Shown here one piece after another: positions 1 to 11,853 of a stretch of 64,000 nt of DNA (the stretch's first letter is position 1; every line of letters starts with the position of its first letter). The DNA is from Metarhizium brunneum (Eukaryota; Ascomycota; Sordariomycetes; Hypocreales; Clavicipitaceae): contig NC_089422.1 in the NCBI RefSeq assembly GCF_013426205.1, positions 8,521,001 to 8,585,000 of the forward strand. The letters run 5' to 3'. The notes under the pieces are model-generated. The model was not told the DNA's origin. It saw nothing but the letters and a program-made list of their open reading frames with translations, and ran no database searches. The position numbers were made by a program, and so were the translations under genes.

Positions 1-2
1 AC

Positions 3-1135
3 ACACCCAAGGACACAACAACTACGAATCGTCAAAAGCCTCGATCGATCCCTTCTTCTTTTGCTTCTCCGCCATCGGACTCGACCGAATCTGGGGAAAC
101 AGAGAAACCTGACGAGCCATATGCGAAGCTGATCTACAAAGCATTCATGACTCGCCCAAACTATTCCATGACATTGCAGGAAATCTACCAGTGGTTCCGA
201 GAACATACCACCAAGGCAGTCACGGAGACTGGTGGTTGGCAAAACAGCATTCGGCACAACCTGAGCATGAACGCAGTGAGGACAATCCCCTTTGGTCTCC
301 ATCTAATTTTGCATCACAGTCTTGTGGAATGTCTTGGAACTAACAGATTATATTTTTTACTCTATAGGCGTTTAGAAAACGTGACAAGGTAGTCTCCAAG
401 GCTTCACGGAATCTGTCGAGCGCAACTGAGGCGTCAAAACGGGTAAACGAATGGGTGCTGGAGGACTGGGCTGTTCGCGATGGAGTACAGAGCACCACAA
501 GATACCGACAAAAAACCTATGCGAAACGAGCCGGGTCCGCAGGACGAAATGGCGTCGAGACATGGGCCGTTGGGCACTCGGTCAAGCGAGCACTATCCGG
601 CCGGAAGGGAGGATGCGCTACGAGAGCCGCCCGAGTGGGAAGAACAAGCCCGTACGGGCAGCTGATGCAATTTCCTCACCACTCCCAGCAAGTGCTTGAC
701 TTCCGACCAGTTTCGCCCACCTATGCCTCAGTGGCCGACATCTATGACATGAGACCTGCTCTGCCTGGTCAGTATACTGCCATGCCTCAGTATACGTCAC
801 TTGACGCCTACCGAGAAGCAATAATGGGCAGGTGTGGAGGTAATGCCACTTCTGAGCCACAGCAGCTGAGACCAGCGGATTCCAACTCGCAGCAGGCAAT
901 GGCCAACGGCGGCAGCGCGCGCCTCGCCAATCACGCCTCGCCTTGCGACGAGCATACGGCACAGAGTAGCAGAATGCCGGCTCTGGACATGGCATTTGGT
1001 CCCGGCGAAGTCCAGCGACATGCAAGCGTCAAGTATGAAGACGCCGAGGCTTGTGTGTCTACGTTGCCGACTTGTCGTCCCTATCAGCCCCTGCAGGGGA
1101 GCTCATACCTCTGGTGGAATCAAACTGGCCAGTAG
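3..1135 (+). CDS. Forkhead transcription factor, 5' partial
   Basis: Nuclear DNA-binding regulator; the start lies left of the window and the frame is open from base 3. The visible exon ends at 275 (phase 0), followed by a 92-bp intron 276-367 (GTGAGG...TATAG) and an exon 368-1135 ending in a stop. The forkhead (winged-helix) domain begins around base 100 at EPYAKLIYKAFMTRPNYSM. It contains the recognition helix GGWQNSIRHNLSMN, which ends at the intron, and continues after splicing as AFRKRDKVV. The segment NEWVLEDWAVRDGVQ follows, and then about 200 residues that look disordered and are rich in Ser, Gln and Pro. At least 346 residues are visible. Family assignment is firm because the recognition helix is essentially invariant; the specific orthologue and targets cannot be read from this part. 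The splice was chosen because it restores one frame across the domain. Confidence 0.85.
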
Positions 1136-4100
1136 CGGGACATGGTGCTAGGCGAGACAGTCGGCGACCTTGCAACGGCTCTGGCCACCTAATATTTCCC
1201 GGCCGATCGGTTGCATGGGCGGGAGGGTCTCTTCTGCACGTTGGAGCCCTGGGACATGGGGTGATCATTTGTCATTTTTTGCGAACTGGGGCCGGGCACA
1301 GCAGGGGTCAGGGGGTGCCTCTGCTTGGGAATTGGAGATTTGCATGGCTCAACGTCAGTCAATCCCTACAGCAAGATGTGGGAATTGTGGCACATCTGTT
1401 GTAGGTGAAGCGGCAAGTTGGGGGGGAGGGGAGGATTTGTGTTTCTTTGCGTGGCAAGGGGACTCTGGCCTACAAGACACGCGGCAACCCTGGTTTTGAC
1501 AGCTCTTGGCAAAGGCATGCCAGCAACCAAACACAGGCCGAACTTGATGGAGAGCTTGGATAACACACAATCCTTTGCGTTACCCAATGACCCGGGTGGG
1601 GGCCTTGTGCAACGGCCAAGCGGCCGTGGTTGGATGGGATAGGGCCGAGAGAAGTCCCAATGATCTGGGTCTCATCGTCTGAGAGCCCGGCACGATCGAT
1701 GAGTTGCCACCTGTTGTTGCCTTTGCTCTTGGCTGCCGGACATGCGGAGCGTGGGGAAGAGCATATGAGTAATGCTGATGCTGATATCGAAACTACATGG
1801 CACGAGAGTATGATGATGGTCGTTGGAGTCGTTGAGAATGCAGCATTCGTGGCATTCTGTGTTCTTTGTCTTTGAAGTTTTTTTTTTAAAAAAAAAACAA
1901 CAAAAAAACAAAGGCGGACTTCCTCATGCCCAAGAGAATGTTGACGAGCAACTATTCACGTCATTGCTTGGTCCGGGGACCAATCTCGCAGCACCTGAGC
2001 ACGCTGTTGTGCAACCCCAGCCAGAGTGGCAGACCAGAAGGAACCGGCTGGGCCTTGACGACTGTCGATTCTGCATTCGCCATGATACTCCAGCTCTTTG
2101 ATCCTTTTTTCTCTCTCTTTTTCTTTTCAATCGGCCTGCAGATGAGGGGCATGGGCGATGCGTAGCGTCCATTGTAATGTGATGATAAGTTTTGTTTTAT
2201 TTGTTCGCCTTTTTTTCCGTTTTCTTTTGTGGCTGTTTTATTGGCATTGCTTCTCTCTCGTGTATGCATTTTTACGCTGTTTCTTTCATTCTTACACTAC
2301 CTGGGGAGAATCCATTACCGCATATGAGTTTCTTGGCAGAAGACGGCGCCGGCAACGGCAACTTGACCTTGCAGGACGCGACGGTGGTTAGATGCAGTAC
2401 GCATATGAAACATACTTGGAGTGATACCACGCAATACACATTTTGTTTCTTGCCATTTCGCAAAATTACAAATTATTTGACAATGCAACTACAACTTCGG
2501 GCTCTTGAGCAAAGTTTACACCCTATGTCTATGTTTGCGCCATGTTGCCGGCATGGCTGCGAGTTGCTGCCGCCTCGGAGAATAAAAAACGCACAGCCCG
2601 CAGCAGGATCACGTCTCCAGCCGTAAAAGCACGTGAAAGGGGGAAAAAGTAGCGACAGACCCAACCAGAAGCCCAGTGTGAGACATGTCAACGGCCTTTT
2701 TCCCCCCTAACGATGGCACGCGCAGTGTCGGATCCGAAGCTTGGGCCGGGCCCGGCCATCGCGGGCAGACTGAGCCCCCTACCCCCCTGGTATTTGCAAA
2801 GCTGGACGTGCGTTTTTACTCCGGTTTTATTTCCTTTTCTGTGTTTTTTTTACTTCCCCAATGATGGAACTATGCATGTATGTTCAAGGCTGGTGCGAGA
2901 CATTTGGGGTACTGTTTCGGTGCATGAGCCGGCACTAGACGACTTGTTTTGGCCAACGGCTTTTTTTCTTTCCTGCGGGGGGGTGTGAGAGTATCTTCCT
3001 TCATTTTCAGTTCATTCTCGACACACAAAGGCCGTGGACGCCACGGCGAGAGAGGCCGTTTCTTATTGTTGTAGTAGTTTGTGCAAAAACCTGAAATAAC
3101 CCGCTGGGAAAGGGCCGACTGCGCAGTGTATATATATACCGTTATATATAAAGTGCCGCGGTCTGATGCAAACATTTGATTTTCCCCCTCTGGCTGGACA
3201 TTGGTTCCCAACGGGCAGCTCTTGCGTTTCACACTACGTCCGCAAAGGGACCAAAACATTTGCATGTGTGTGTGTGTTTTTTTTGTTCAGACATGGAGAA
3301 TTCCGCAACGACGGCTGGGTCAGGCCCCCCTCTTCCCCCTTCTTTCTCTGGTAAACGACCCCAGGGAAGAGGAGAAAGGCGGGCACACGGATCGCGGGAT
3401 TGTTATCATCTCCATTGGAGGCGTCTTGGGGTTTGATGGCTGCGTACGGAGTCCATGGGCACACGAGCACTAGCCAGGATGAATGGTCCGGGGATCATGG
3501 GTCCTTCCCGCGTCCTGGTGTCACCGGCTTGGGACTACCTCAGATCTCCTTTTGAGCATGGTTTGAAGGGGATCAGAGGGTGCCTGTGCGACCTCATCTT
3601 GTCCCGCGTTGCGTGGTCTGGCGTACCAGGGCTCCTGGCGGGCATCGGTACGGGGTACGGAGTACGTGTTGCGCAGATATTCTTCTGACAAGCTGTGGGA
3701 AGTGGGAGGAGTCTTTTTCGGTGTTCCCCTCCTCTTGCTTCCCTTTGGCCCCGTGCGCGTTCAATGGTGTTTCTATATATTTTTTGGCTTCTAGGCTCGT
3801 CTTGTTTCCGCAACAACCAACTGCCGTCGTGTGGACAAGGAGTTTGCGTGGCTGCAACTGGCATGGCGCCGGTATGCGTTTGGCTTCCTATCTGTTGAAT
3901 ATCCAGCGGCCGTATGAGGCTAAAAAGGTAAGTGGTCTTACTGGCATAGTATCAAGCCACTGTGTTGACAGAAAGACACATGTGCATCAACATAGTATGA
4001 CATGAGTGTGGTTCCGTGCCCCCCTCCCCTTTCACTGAGTCGTGCGACAGTATCTGCTCTGTACTTTGGATGAGGTTGCATGAGAAAAGGCCTTGACATG

Positions 4101-6934
4101 TCTTAGATTGCGCATGTTGCGACATGCCCGAACCGTTGTCCTCCACAGACATCTCAACACCGAGCTGCGTACCGAGGACTGCGTGCCCACCAAGCAGGCT
4201 GCTCCTGTTGCAGCTCTGTGCACGTGTACAAATCAAATCACTCTTGCTTCATGTCGTGTCTTCTTCAATATGTGCCCCTATTTCCTTATCACGGACAAGA
4301 AGCTGACGGTGTGTTGGCCTTGTAGGACTGGGCTGCTTGAAAGTAGTGGGAATGGAACTGATCAGGATGAAGTCCTGTTCAATTCGCGCCATGCCCGAAG
4401 CCTTACGTCACATGTGTGCAACGTGAGGCACTCTGCGCAAATCTTGGCAAGAGTACCAGCCGAGTTGAATATGCACCCCCTTGGAGATGCGGCCGATGCT
4501 GATTTCCAGCCCAGCAGCCAGTATACAAAAGTCGTCGTGGGTGTCTCTGTCGCACATTTCAGGAAGAATCAACATTATCCTTGAAAATAAGTGCTAGAGG
4601 AATTTTTCATTATCTTGTTCAAATTTTATGAATGCCAATAATGGGAATGCCCATTGAATTAAGAGATGCTTCAGGGTTGGTTTGTAGCCCCTCAATCATG
4701 TGTGTGGTCGGAGCCGTACAATGCGCATCGTATAACACTCACCGAACGAACACGAACCCGTTGGTCCATCCGGTCTAATTTGTTTTTTCTAGGAATATGC
4801 ATCAAATCGGCCATGGCGGCAACTCTCCAGGCTGTGTCATAGGGCGTTTTTATACCCCCCTGCCATTCCCACATTATTGCGTCTGCGCCTATGCGCCTCA
4901 CGTCTTCTGAACACCAGAGGTCCAAGCCAACTACAACCAGATTCGTCCATCGTCCATTATACCGGTTACGTATACGTTGGACAGTCCACGATGTGTGGCT
5001 TGGTGAGGTTGAGCTGAGCTGCAACAAGATATTCGCATATTCGCAACTGCAAGTGTGCGAAACCTGACCAGCAGCGGGGGCCAATTTCCAGGAGTTAATT
5101 TAGACCCTGCTCCCGTTTTTTTGGGAATAAGGCTGCCGTCGTCTAAACTTGGCCAATTTAAACCAATATTGGTCGAGTGGATTGGCGGCTCGTCGATGGT
5201 ACTCGGCAATGTGAAGGGCTCCCCTTCGGCGCTCATGCCGAGGACGTGAAATTCAGGGCGAATGAAGGAATGAGTAGGCCTTGTCGAATCCACGATTGAG
5301 AATCTCATGTGTCAGTACAATGGCGGTCCGGCCAGCATCTAAACTACCGGGTCAAGAAAACGCGTCCTCTGAGTTTCCATTCGCGTGGCTCGGTTTTTTG
5401 GGAGGTCCTATTCGCCAATGCACATCTCGGTAGTTCGTGGAAGGAACTCAGCCTCGTGTCGATCGCATGGAATCAACGGCTCCGTTTCGTGTCGCTTTCG
5501 ACTCTAGAACGCTCTATGCATGAACTCGGTGACGCCGGTCCAAGCTTCCGTCCAAGCCGGAGCATCATCCAAGGCATTCTAGCTTTGTTCTCTCTTCAGC
5601 CCAGTTCGCCCCATCACTGTTGTCGTAATTGCGCGGTCGACGCCAGAGTAGACGTTTGAAACACGACGAAAGTTGGTCGAATTATCCATAGAAGGGGCAG
5701 GTTGGAAGGAAAGGGGAGCAGAAACATGAGCGCATGGCTGGGATACTCCGTAGTTATAATGTAATCTGCCCGTCGTGCCCCCTTGCCACAGCATTTCTGC
5801 ACTCCCACACTAGCGAATGAATTGGTCCGTCTTGAATGCAGGATAAGCAGCCATCTCTGTTTGTGACATTGTGCAGAATACCTGTCCCTGATCGCGCTAC
5901 AAGATCTAGGACTGGCAAGGATGTGAAGACAGCGGGGCGTCAGATCCCAGTAGTAGTAGTTCTGGACTCCTGATGCCACTTGAGTTGTGGCGGCCGCTGC
6001 CACAGAGGCTTTCATGATGAGGATTGAACTACTACTACTCCGTAGTAGAACGTCTTTCGACAGCCCCATGCAAAATGTGTGATGGCTTGCTCTTTCGTCG
6101 TCCGGGCACGTGGACTCGGCTGGCTGCCTGATTGTCCTGCTCCCATGTTCCGCTGATGTCGGGGATCCATACGCGTCGCAAGTCTTCGCGTTCAATGTAA
6201 CAGGTGGTGTGCTTCGAGACGATTGTCGTTGAAGCAAAACCCAAGGAGAGAAGGGGAAAAGAAAACCTGGATTCACCATTACTCCTCCGCTTTGCAGAAT
6301 GCAGTAGATGGTAAGCAGCAAAAAGGGCATATCGTGACACCGCCGGTCCCTCCATCTTTATATTGCACAGCGGTAATGCTGGAGTCGCTCTTCTGCATCT
6401 CATCTCGCCAGGACGGATGTTTCAATTTTGACGGATGAAAATGCTCAACAGCGCCCCTGGCTGCTAGGAAAGAGGTGTGATTCGGGTATCTGATAACCAC
6501 GAGGCGACCTTACCTTGACTGACATCAAAGTACCCTGAAGCAGGGTGACCCTTGATGTTTCTGTGTGTAGCCCTTCGTACATATATCAGAAACATAAAAG
6601 TGGGATGGTTGTGCCTTACAAGATACCCGCATTACATCAAATTTCGACTATAGCTGTGTCTCTAGCCAAAGATGATCGACCTCTTTGTTGGCAAGCTTGA
6701 ATACATTAGCATCTCTGAATTTGAAACCATAACCAAGATGCATACGGAACGATCAGTCCTGTAAATACAGTGTATAAACCCAATGAGAATATCCAATCTT
6801 ATTGTGCATATGTGATACTTCCCATCCGGATTGCCAGACCACTGTTCATCGCCTAATTGCAGCAGCATGTGGCCATGGGGCCCGAAGTACTCATAACATA
6901 ACTCTCGTTATACGACAAGAGTCAAGTTCTCCCA
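1136..6934. other. Long gap without a supported gene
   Basis: The gap is about 5.8 kb between the forkhead stop and the XLF stop on the other strand, so it must hold both 3' ends. It has many T-rich tracts (for example 1870-1880 and 2190-2240), a T-run/A-run inverted stretch near 1877-1900, a short TG repeat at 3265-3276 and a TATATA stretch near 3128-3152. Open frames here are short, overlap on both strands and match no family I know. A minus-strand pair at 4692-5308 reads protein-like in two frames, but no sensible intron joins them. Small TAGTAG/CTACTA inverted repeats lie near 5947-6050. Confidence 0.4.
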
Positions 6935-8545
6935 CTAGAATCGTCTTTTTTTCTTTGCTGGACCAGCCGCAGCTTTTCTCTCTAGTTCGCGTTTGAGCTC
7001 CTCTCTTTTGCGATCTGCTCGTTCCTCTGACGTTTCTCGTGGCTTTTCATCTTTGGGAGAGTTTGCTCTGCGAGTTGCCAGCCGACCACGTTCTGTATCC
7101 TCATCTTGCCTTTCTACCTTGGATTTCTTGCCACCAATCGTGCCAAGCTTCCTAGGTCCTGTGTCCCTGGCTACGGGAGGTGGACTTGCCTCTGGCCTAC
7201 TCGCGCTGTCCAGAGGGTGTGTATTCATTGCTCCTCCACCAATTCTGCCAAGGCCCGCTGTCTTGCTAGGACGTTGAACGGGTGATGGAATAGGCGATGA
7301 GGCAGGCACTGAAGCCGTGGCATCATCATCTGATGCCTCAGATGCCGTCTCTTCATCGTCCACCGGCGGATTTGCGGTCTTACGTCTTGGCGGCGGTGAC
7401 GGGGCCCGAGGTGGTGCCGGCTGCTTCTTGCCTCCAATAGCTCCTAGCCGGGAGCCTCCAGGCCTAGAAGTTTCAGGTTGTCGCGTACGGTCAGACAGAG
7501 CGGGTGGCGGATTGCTATCTAGAATGGAGTCTTCTTCCCCATCCGTAGAGGCGTCATCTGCTGGTAGTACATTACTCACGGTTGCACTCTTCTTTGCTGA
7601 CCGCAAGTGTGGAGGAGTAGACTGAACCTGAAAGTCATCGTCATCATCGCAGTTTGATGGTTGTTGTGGAGGTGTGACGGCCTGCCTCTTTGAAGCTGAA
7701 CCCTTGGGTTCCTTTCGTTGGAATCTTTGGCTTGTCGGCAGGAAATCATGCCACCATTTGTCTAGTTCAGGAGACTTGTCCACCTCTAGTGTAGAACGAA
7801 ACTCTAATCCAGTATCACCGAACACGTGCTGTATAAGGTCATTCACAGAACTTGGGCCGACATCATCTGAGTCAAGCTCCTTCTTCCACCGCTGCTCGTT
7901 GAACGGCGCCAGACCTTTGACCCGATCCTCAGCGGCAGCACGTGTAACCTTTTTTCGGCCAGATAACGCCGTAAACACATGCTCCAGTCCAGTTCCCATT
8001 GCTTCCAGCTTGTCCGACAGCTTGGTGACCACCGCATCCTTTTCTGCAATCCTCTGGATTAATGACTGTATCTCGTGTTTCGTACCAAACTGTGCTTGAA
8101 TCAGCGGTAAGACCAGATTGGTTGCGACTGCGGATGGCGATTGTTTCTTTAGATGTATTGGCCACTTCAATGCATGGAATCCTGGGAGCGGACAAGTTAT
8201 CTTCAACGTGATACCATCGTCTGCGGCACCCGAATTGTCTTCTGGAGCTAATGTAAGGCTCGTCTCGTCATGTCCAGCCTGCTTAGAATCTAGTGCCTTC
8301 CTCAGACACGACAGGAATGTAGTCATGTTCTCAGCGGTGTCACTGGGATCGATGCTCGTGTCCTCGCTCCAACCTCTCATGCAAATGGCTTTCCTATCCA
8401 AGCTTTCCATCCATATATTTGCCATGTCACTGACACGGATCACATATGAAGACGGGCCTGTCTCAAAGGACACCAAAAGCACGGGAATGCTGGATGATAC
8501 CGGTAGGGGCAGAAATCGCCACGTCCCTAGCGTCCCTGAAGCCAT
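6935..8545 (-). CDS. nej1: XLF/Nej1 non-homologous end-joining factor
   Basis: Nuclear cofactor of DNA ligase IV/XRCC4 in non-homologous end joining. It is a 536-residue intronless reading frame. Residues 9-70 carry the XLF head signature: a Trp-Arg start to the first strand (TWRFLPLP), YVIRVSDMANIWMESLDR, then SIDPSD. A predicted coiled-coil stalk lies around 145-200 (QAQFGTKHEIQSLIQRI, LSDKLEAM). From about 285 the chain is a long, acidic, Pro/Ser-rich disordered tail. It ends in GPAKKKRRF, which matches the basic-plus-terminal-Phe Ku-binding motif of XLF tails. Three copies of an LGxIGG motif (residues 366-374, 431-438, 466-474) sit in the tail. Human XLF is about 300 residues, so the tail is strongly expanded. 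The first ATG places the head domain exactly at the N-terminus, which supports the start. Confidence 0.85.
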   Translation of the reverse strand: MASGTLGTWRFLPLPVSSSIPVLLVSFETGPSSYVIRVSDMANIWMESLDRKAICMRGWSEDTSIDPSDTAENMTTFLSCLRKALDSKQAGHDETSLTLAPEDNSGAADDGITLKITCPLPGFHALKWPIHLKKQSPSAVATNLVLPLIQAQFGTKHEIQSLIQRIAEKDAVVTKLSDKLEAMGTGLEHVFTALSGRKKVTRAAAEDRVKGLAPFNEQRWKKELDSDDVGPSSVNDLIQHVFGDTGLEFRSTLEVDKSPELDKWWHDFLPTSQRFQRKEPKGSASKRQAVTPPQQPSNCDDDDDFQVQSTPPHLRSAKKSATVSNVLPADDASTDGEEDSILDSNPPPALSDRTRQPETSRPGGSRLGAIGGKKQPAPPRAPSPPPRRKTANPPVDDEETASEASDDDATASVPASSPIPSPVQRPSKTAGLGRIGGGAMNTHPLDSASRPEASPPPVARDTGPRKLGTIGGKKSKVERQDEDTERGRLATRRANSPKDEKPRETSEERADRKREELKRELERKAAAGPAKKKRRF

Positions 8546-10035
8546 AACGGTACCTAATAACCGGTTCTTTTGGTTCAGATGATTGAATATGGCAGCACCT
8601 CACGCACTCATGACGGAAGTATAGGCTTCGAGACCACCCCTGGGTTGAGATCTATAGCGAGGTAAGACTGGAATAGTCCATGAGGCCGAGCCTCGGCGAA
8701 TACAAGCCGGAATTCAAAGTGAGACTTACAAGGGAAAAGCGTATATTACACAGAACGAAAGGGTGTAGGGGCGTGTTTGGCGAAAACTCGAAAGGCCTGT
8801 TACAGACGGGGAGCAGGGTCCGGACCAGAAGCCGACAAGCACAAAGGCAAAGGCAAAGGCAAACCCGGGCAGTTCAAAGAGCAATGGTGTTTGTATCACT
8901 TTGATGGAGTTGATACAAGCCACGGGCCCGGTTCACCATGCGCAGGAAGGCACCTGTATCGCTGGACTGTGTCTCGGCTCTCAAAGAGAGGAGGCAAGTG
9001 GTGTTTCTCAAATTTGGGTTTCGGGAATCCGTTGGTGAGTGGCTAGACGCTGCTCGCAAGACTCAGACTGAAAGCTCGGGATTAATATATATCCATGGAT
9101 TTGTGGAACGCGTCACGGCAGCAGTCTTGAGATGAAGCCGCACCTTGTTGTTCTCGAAGCGAAAGCGAGCGCATTGTCCCAGGTCCATGTGTGCAAAATC
9201 CCCAGCCATGCTATGTTAGGCTCCAGGGCCAGTTGTGCAACCAGGGAACGTCTCCATACCATGTTTTCCTCGAGCTCCCTGATTGGGCAGCTGGTAGCAG
9301 CTGCCAACATTAGCTAACAGCTGTCATAACCAAAAAGGATTTTAAACCTTGAAGTGACTTAGCAAACATGCTTGTATTGGGAGCAGTTAATTGAGCGACC
9401 GTGGGAAAATACCAGTTGGCATGTGCAGTCATCGAAACAATAGGCTATTCTTGATTGATTTGGACAGGTTATTTTCATGGAGGTAAGTCGGCAGAGAGCA
9501 TGTGAGCTGAGTGACCGACATCTCCAAGAAGAGAAACGACGTTCCGAAGCAGGAAGAAATATGCGCGCCGTCATACAAGACTCTTAAACCCCTTTATTTG
9601 ATTGATCTGATTCATGTAGATCCAATTCCAACACAAGCTCCACGATACAGGGTAGGGTATTCCTAGACATTTCGATCGGCAGATGGAAAGATGCAAGCTG
9701 CAAACCCGATCTTCGGAAACCTTTCGATGCGCTCCACATCGGCCGACTCCCACGCCATGCCATCATCGACGCGATCGAGCCTTAGAAGGAGTCGTTTTGC
9801 CATATGGACTGTGTGATCCCCTGAGCAGTTTCATCCTGCTGCCATGACATTTTCTACTTTAATCTACGTCATTTCATGCTCCGCGCAGATGTAATCAACA
9901 ACCTAGATGAGACCAACATCACTTGTGTCGAGCTTTGAGTTTTGCCAAAGATCAATTCCTGCGTGTCTTTATCCTACAGACCTGAGTACCGCATCCTTCC
10001 ATCTCCGTATTCGCCGCCGTAACAATTTCGCTACC
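8546..10035. other. Divergent intergenic region, XLF/photolyase
   Basis: About 1.5 kb lies between two head-to-head DNA-repair genes and must contain both promoters. An AGGCAA hexamer repeats at about 8848-8862. No coding region is supported. The last 130 bases of this stretch may also encode an N-terminal extension of the photolyase (see that entry). Confidence 0.5.
9672..9779. promoter_or_regulatory. Cluster of CGAT/GATC motifs upstream of the photolyase
   Basis: CGATCG at 9673-9678, CGATC at 9707-9711, CGAT at 9725-9728, ATCGG at 9738-9742 and ATCGACGCGATCGA at 9764-9777 fall within about 110 bp. Fungal light-response elements bound by the White Collar complex contain repeated GATN/CGATN cores, and photolyase genes of related fungi are light-induced. 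The motifs are seen directly; their function is inference. Confidence 0.3.
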
Positions 10036-11853
10036 ATGGCTCGAAAATCATCGAAACGCAAGCCGTCAAGTCCTGACCACACCAACGGCAATAGTGCTAA
10101 AAGGTCGAGGAATGCCAATGGCCTCCGCGAACCACATCCCTTAGCTGCGGAAGCTGAAAGGCATGGCATCGTGCTTCGCAAATACTATCCACCAGAGATG
10201 AGCAATGCGCGAGCTCGCGCATACAATAATAACGAGATTCCACGTCCCATGGAGGACCTCGTCACTGCTCTGTATAATACCACAGAGCAACGCCAGAGGG
10301 TGGAAGCCAAGGATTCTGTAATCCATTGGTTCAAAACAGATTTGCGGTGTAACGACAACAGAGCCCTTGCCCTGGCCAGCGAAAAGGCAAAGGAGGCCGC
10401 TGTGCCCCTGATTTGCATGTACATTGTCAGCCCACAAGACTTTGAAGCGCACCTGACCTCGCCTGTGCGTGTCGACTTTATTCTGCGAACTCTTGAAATT
10501 GTAAAGAGGGATCTGGCAAAATTGGATATCCCCCTCTATATCGAAACGGTGGAGAGGAGGAAGCAGATCCCTGATAGAATATTGGAGTTGATGGAGCAGT
10601 GGGGAAGCCGACACTTGTTTGCAAACATGGAATATGAGGTGGATGAGCTTCGCCGGGAAGCAAACATGGTTCACGACCTTGCAGAGAACGGCAAATCGTT
10701 TGAAGTCGTTCACGACACCTGCGTTGTGCCGCCTGGGCAGTTGCAAAGTGGCTCTGGGAATCAATATGCTGTCTATTCGCCATGGTATCGATCATGGGTT
10801 GCTCATATCCATGCCGATTTGGACTTGCTTGAATTATTTGATCCCCCAAATAAAAACCCCGGAACGGCGAGAAAACGGTTCAAAGACCTGTTTGATTGCG
10901 CTGTTCCAGAGGCACCATCAAACAAGCAGCTCACAAAGGAGGAAAAACGGAGATTCCATTCCCTGTGGCCTGCTGGTGAGAATGCTGCAAAGGAGAGACT
11001 GGACAAATTTTGTGAAGAAAAGATTGGTGGCTATAGCGACAACAGAAACATTCCTGCACAAGATGGAACGTCCTCTCTGTCGGTACACCTGGCTAGCGGA
11101 ACTATCAGCAGTCGTACGTGCGTACGCACAGCTAGGGACAGAAATAAGACGAAGAAACTAGACGGTGGCAATGAAGGTATTCGAGTTTGGATAAGCGAAG
11201 TCGCTTGGCGTGACTTTTACAAACATGTTCTCGTCCATTGGCCCTACATATGGTAAGTATACCACATCAAACCACAAGTTGACATTGCAGTCCTAACAAT
11301 CATTAGCATGAATAAGCCATACAAGCCAGAATACTCCAACATTGCCTGGTCTTACAACGAAGAGCACTTCAAAGCTTGGTGTGAGGGTCGCACTGGGTTT
11401 CCCATTGTCGATGCTGCAATGCGACAGCTCAACCACAATGGCTACATGCATAATCGCTGTCGAATGATCGTTGCCTCATTCTTATCAAAAGATTTGCTCA
11501 TTGATTGGCGCAAGGGCGAGCGATATTTCATGGAGCATCTCATTGATGGCGACCTTGCCAGCAACAACGGCGGCTGGGGATTCAGTGCTAGCGTCGGCGT
11601 TGACCCTCAGCCATACTTTCGAATCTTTAACCCGCTTCTCCAGAGCGAGAAGTTTGATCCGGAAGGGGTGTATATCCGTAAATGGGTACCAGAACTGCAA
11701 GATTTAGACAGCAAGGAAATCCATGATCCATATGGCCGAGGAGCAGGCGCCAAGGCAAAGAAGGCGGGATACCCGAAGCCAATTGTCAATCACAAAGATT
11801 GTAGAGACAGGGCCTTGAACGCATACAAGGAGGGAATCGCCAATGGCATGTAG
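10036..11853 (+). CDS. phr1: Class I CPD photolyase
   Basis: Light-driven repair of cyclobutane pyrimidine dimers using FAD and an antenna chromophore. Exons are 10036-11252 and 11307-11853; the 54-bp intron (GTAAGT...CATTAG) joins TG to C and restores [12 protein letters not shown]. The protein has 587 residues. The N-terminal tail is basic with a nuclear-signal-like RKSSKRK. The antenna-binding alpha/beta domain starts near residue 94 ([18 protein letters not shown]). The FAD domain shows [61 protein letters not shown] and [15 protein letters not shown]. The Trp of the NNGGW motif is kept. The second Trp, found two residues later in E. coli photolyase, is Phe here. The ATG at 10036 has a good context (ctaccATGg). 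An in-frame upstream ATG at 9907 would add 43 Arg-rich residues. Confidence 0.93.

Noticed and set aside
4692..5308. Two overlapping minus-strand frames that might be one gene
   Set aside because: Both read protein-like, but the only splice sites near the overlap give an intron of under 30 bp. Not enough to call a gene.
5614..6330. 238-codon frame on minus
   Set aside because: Low-complexity Ser/Ala/Tyr content from CTACTA-type repeats, no family and no plausible start context.
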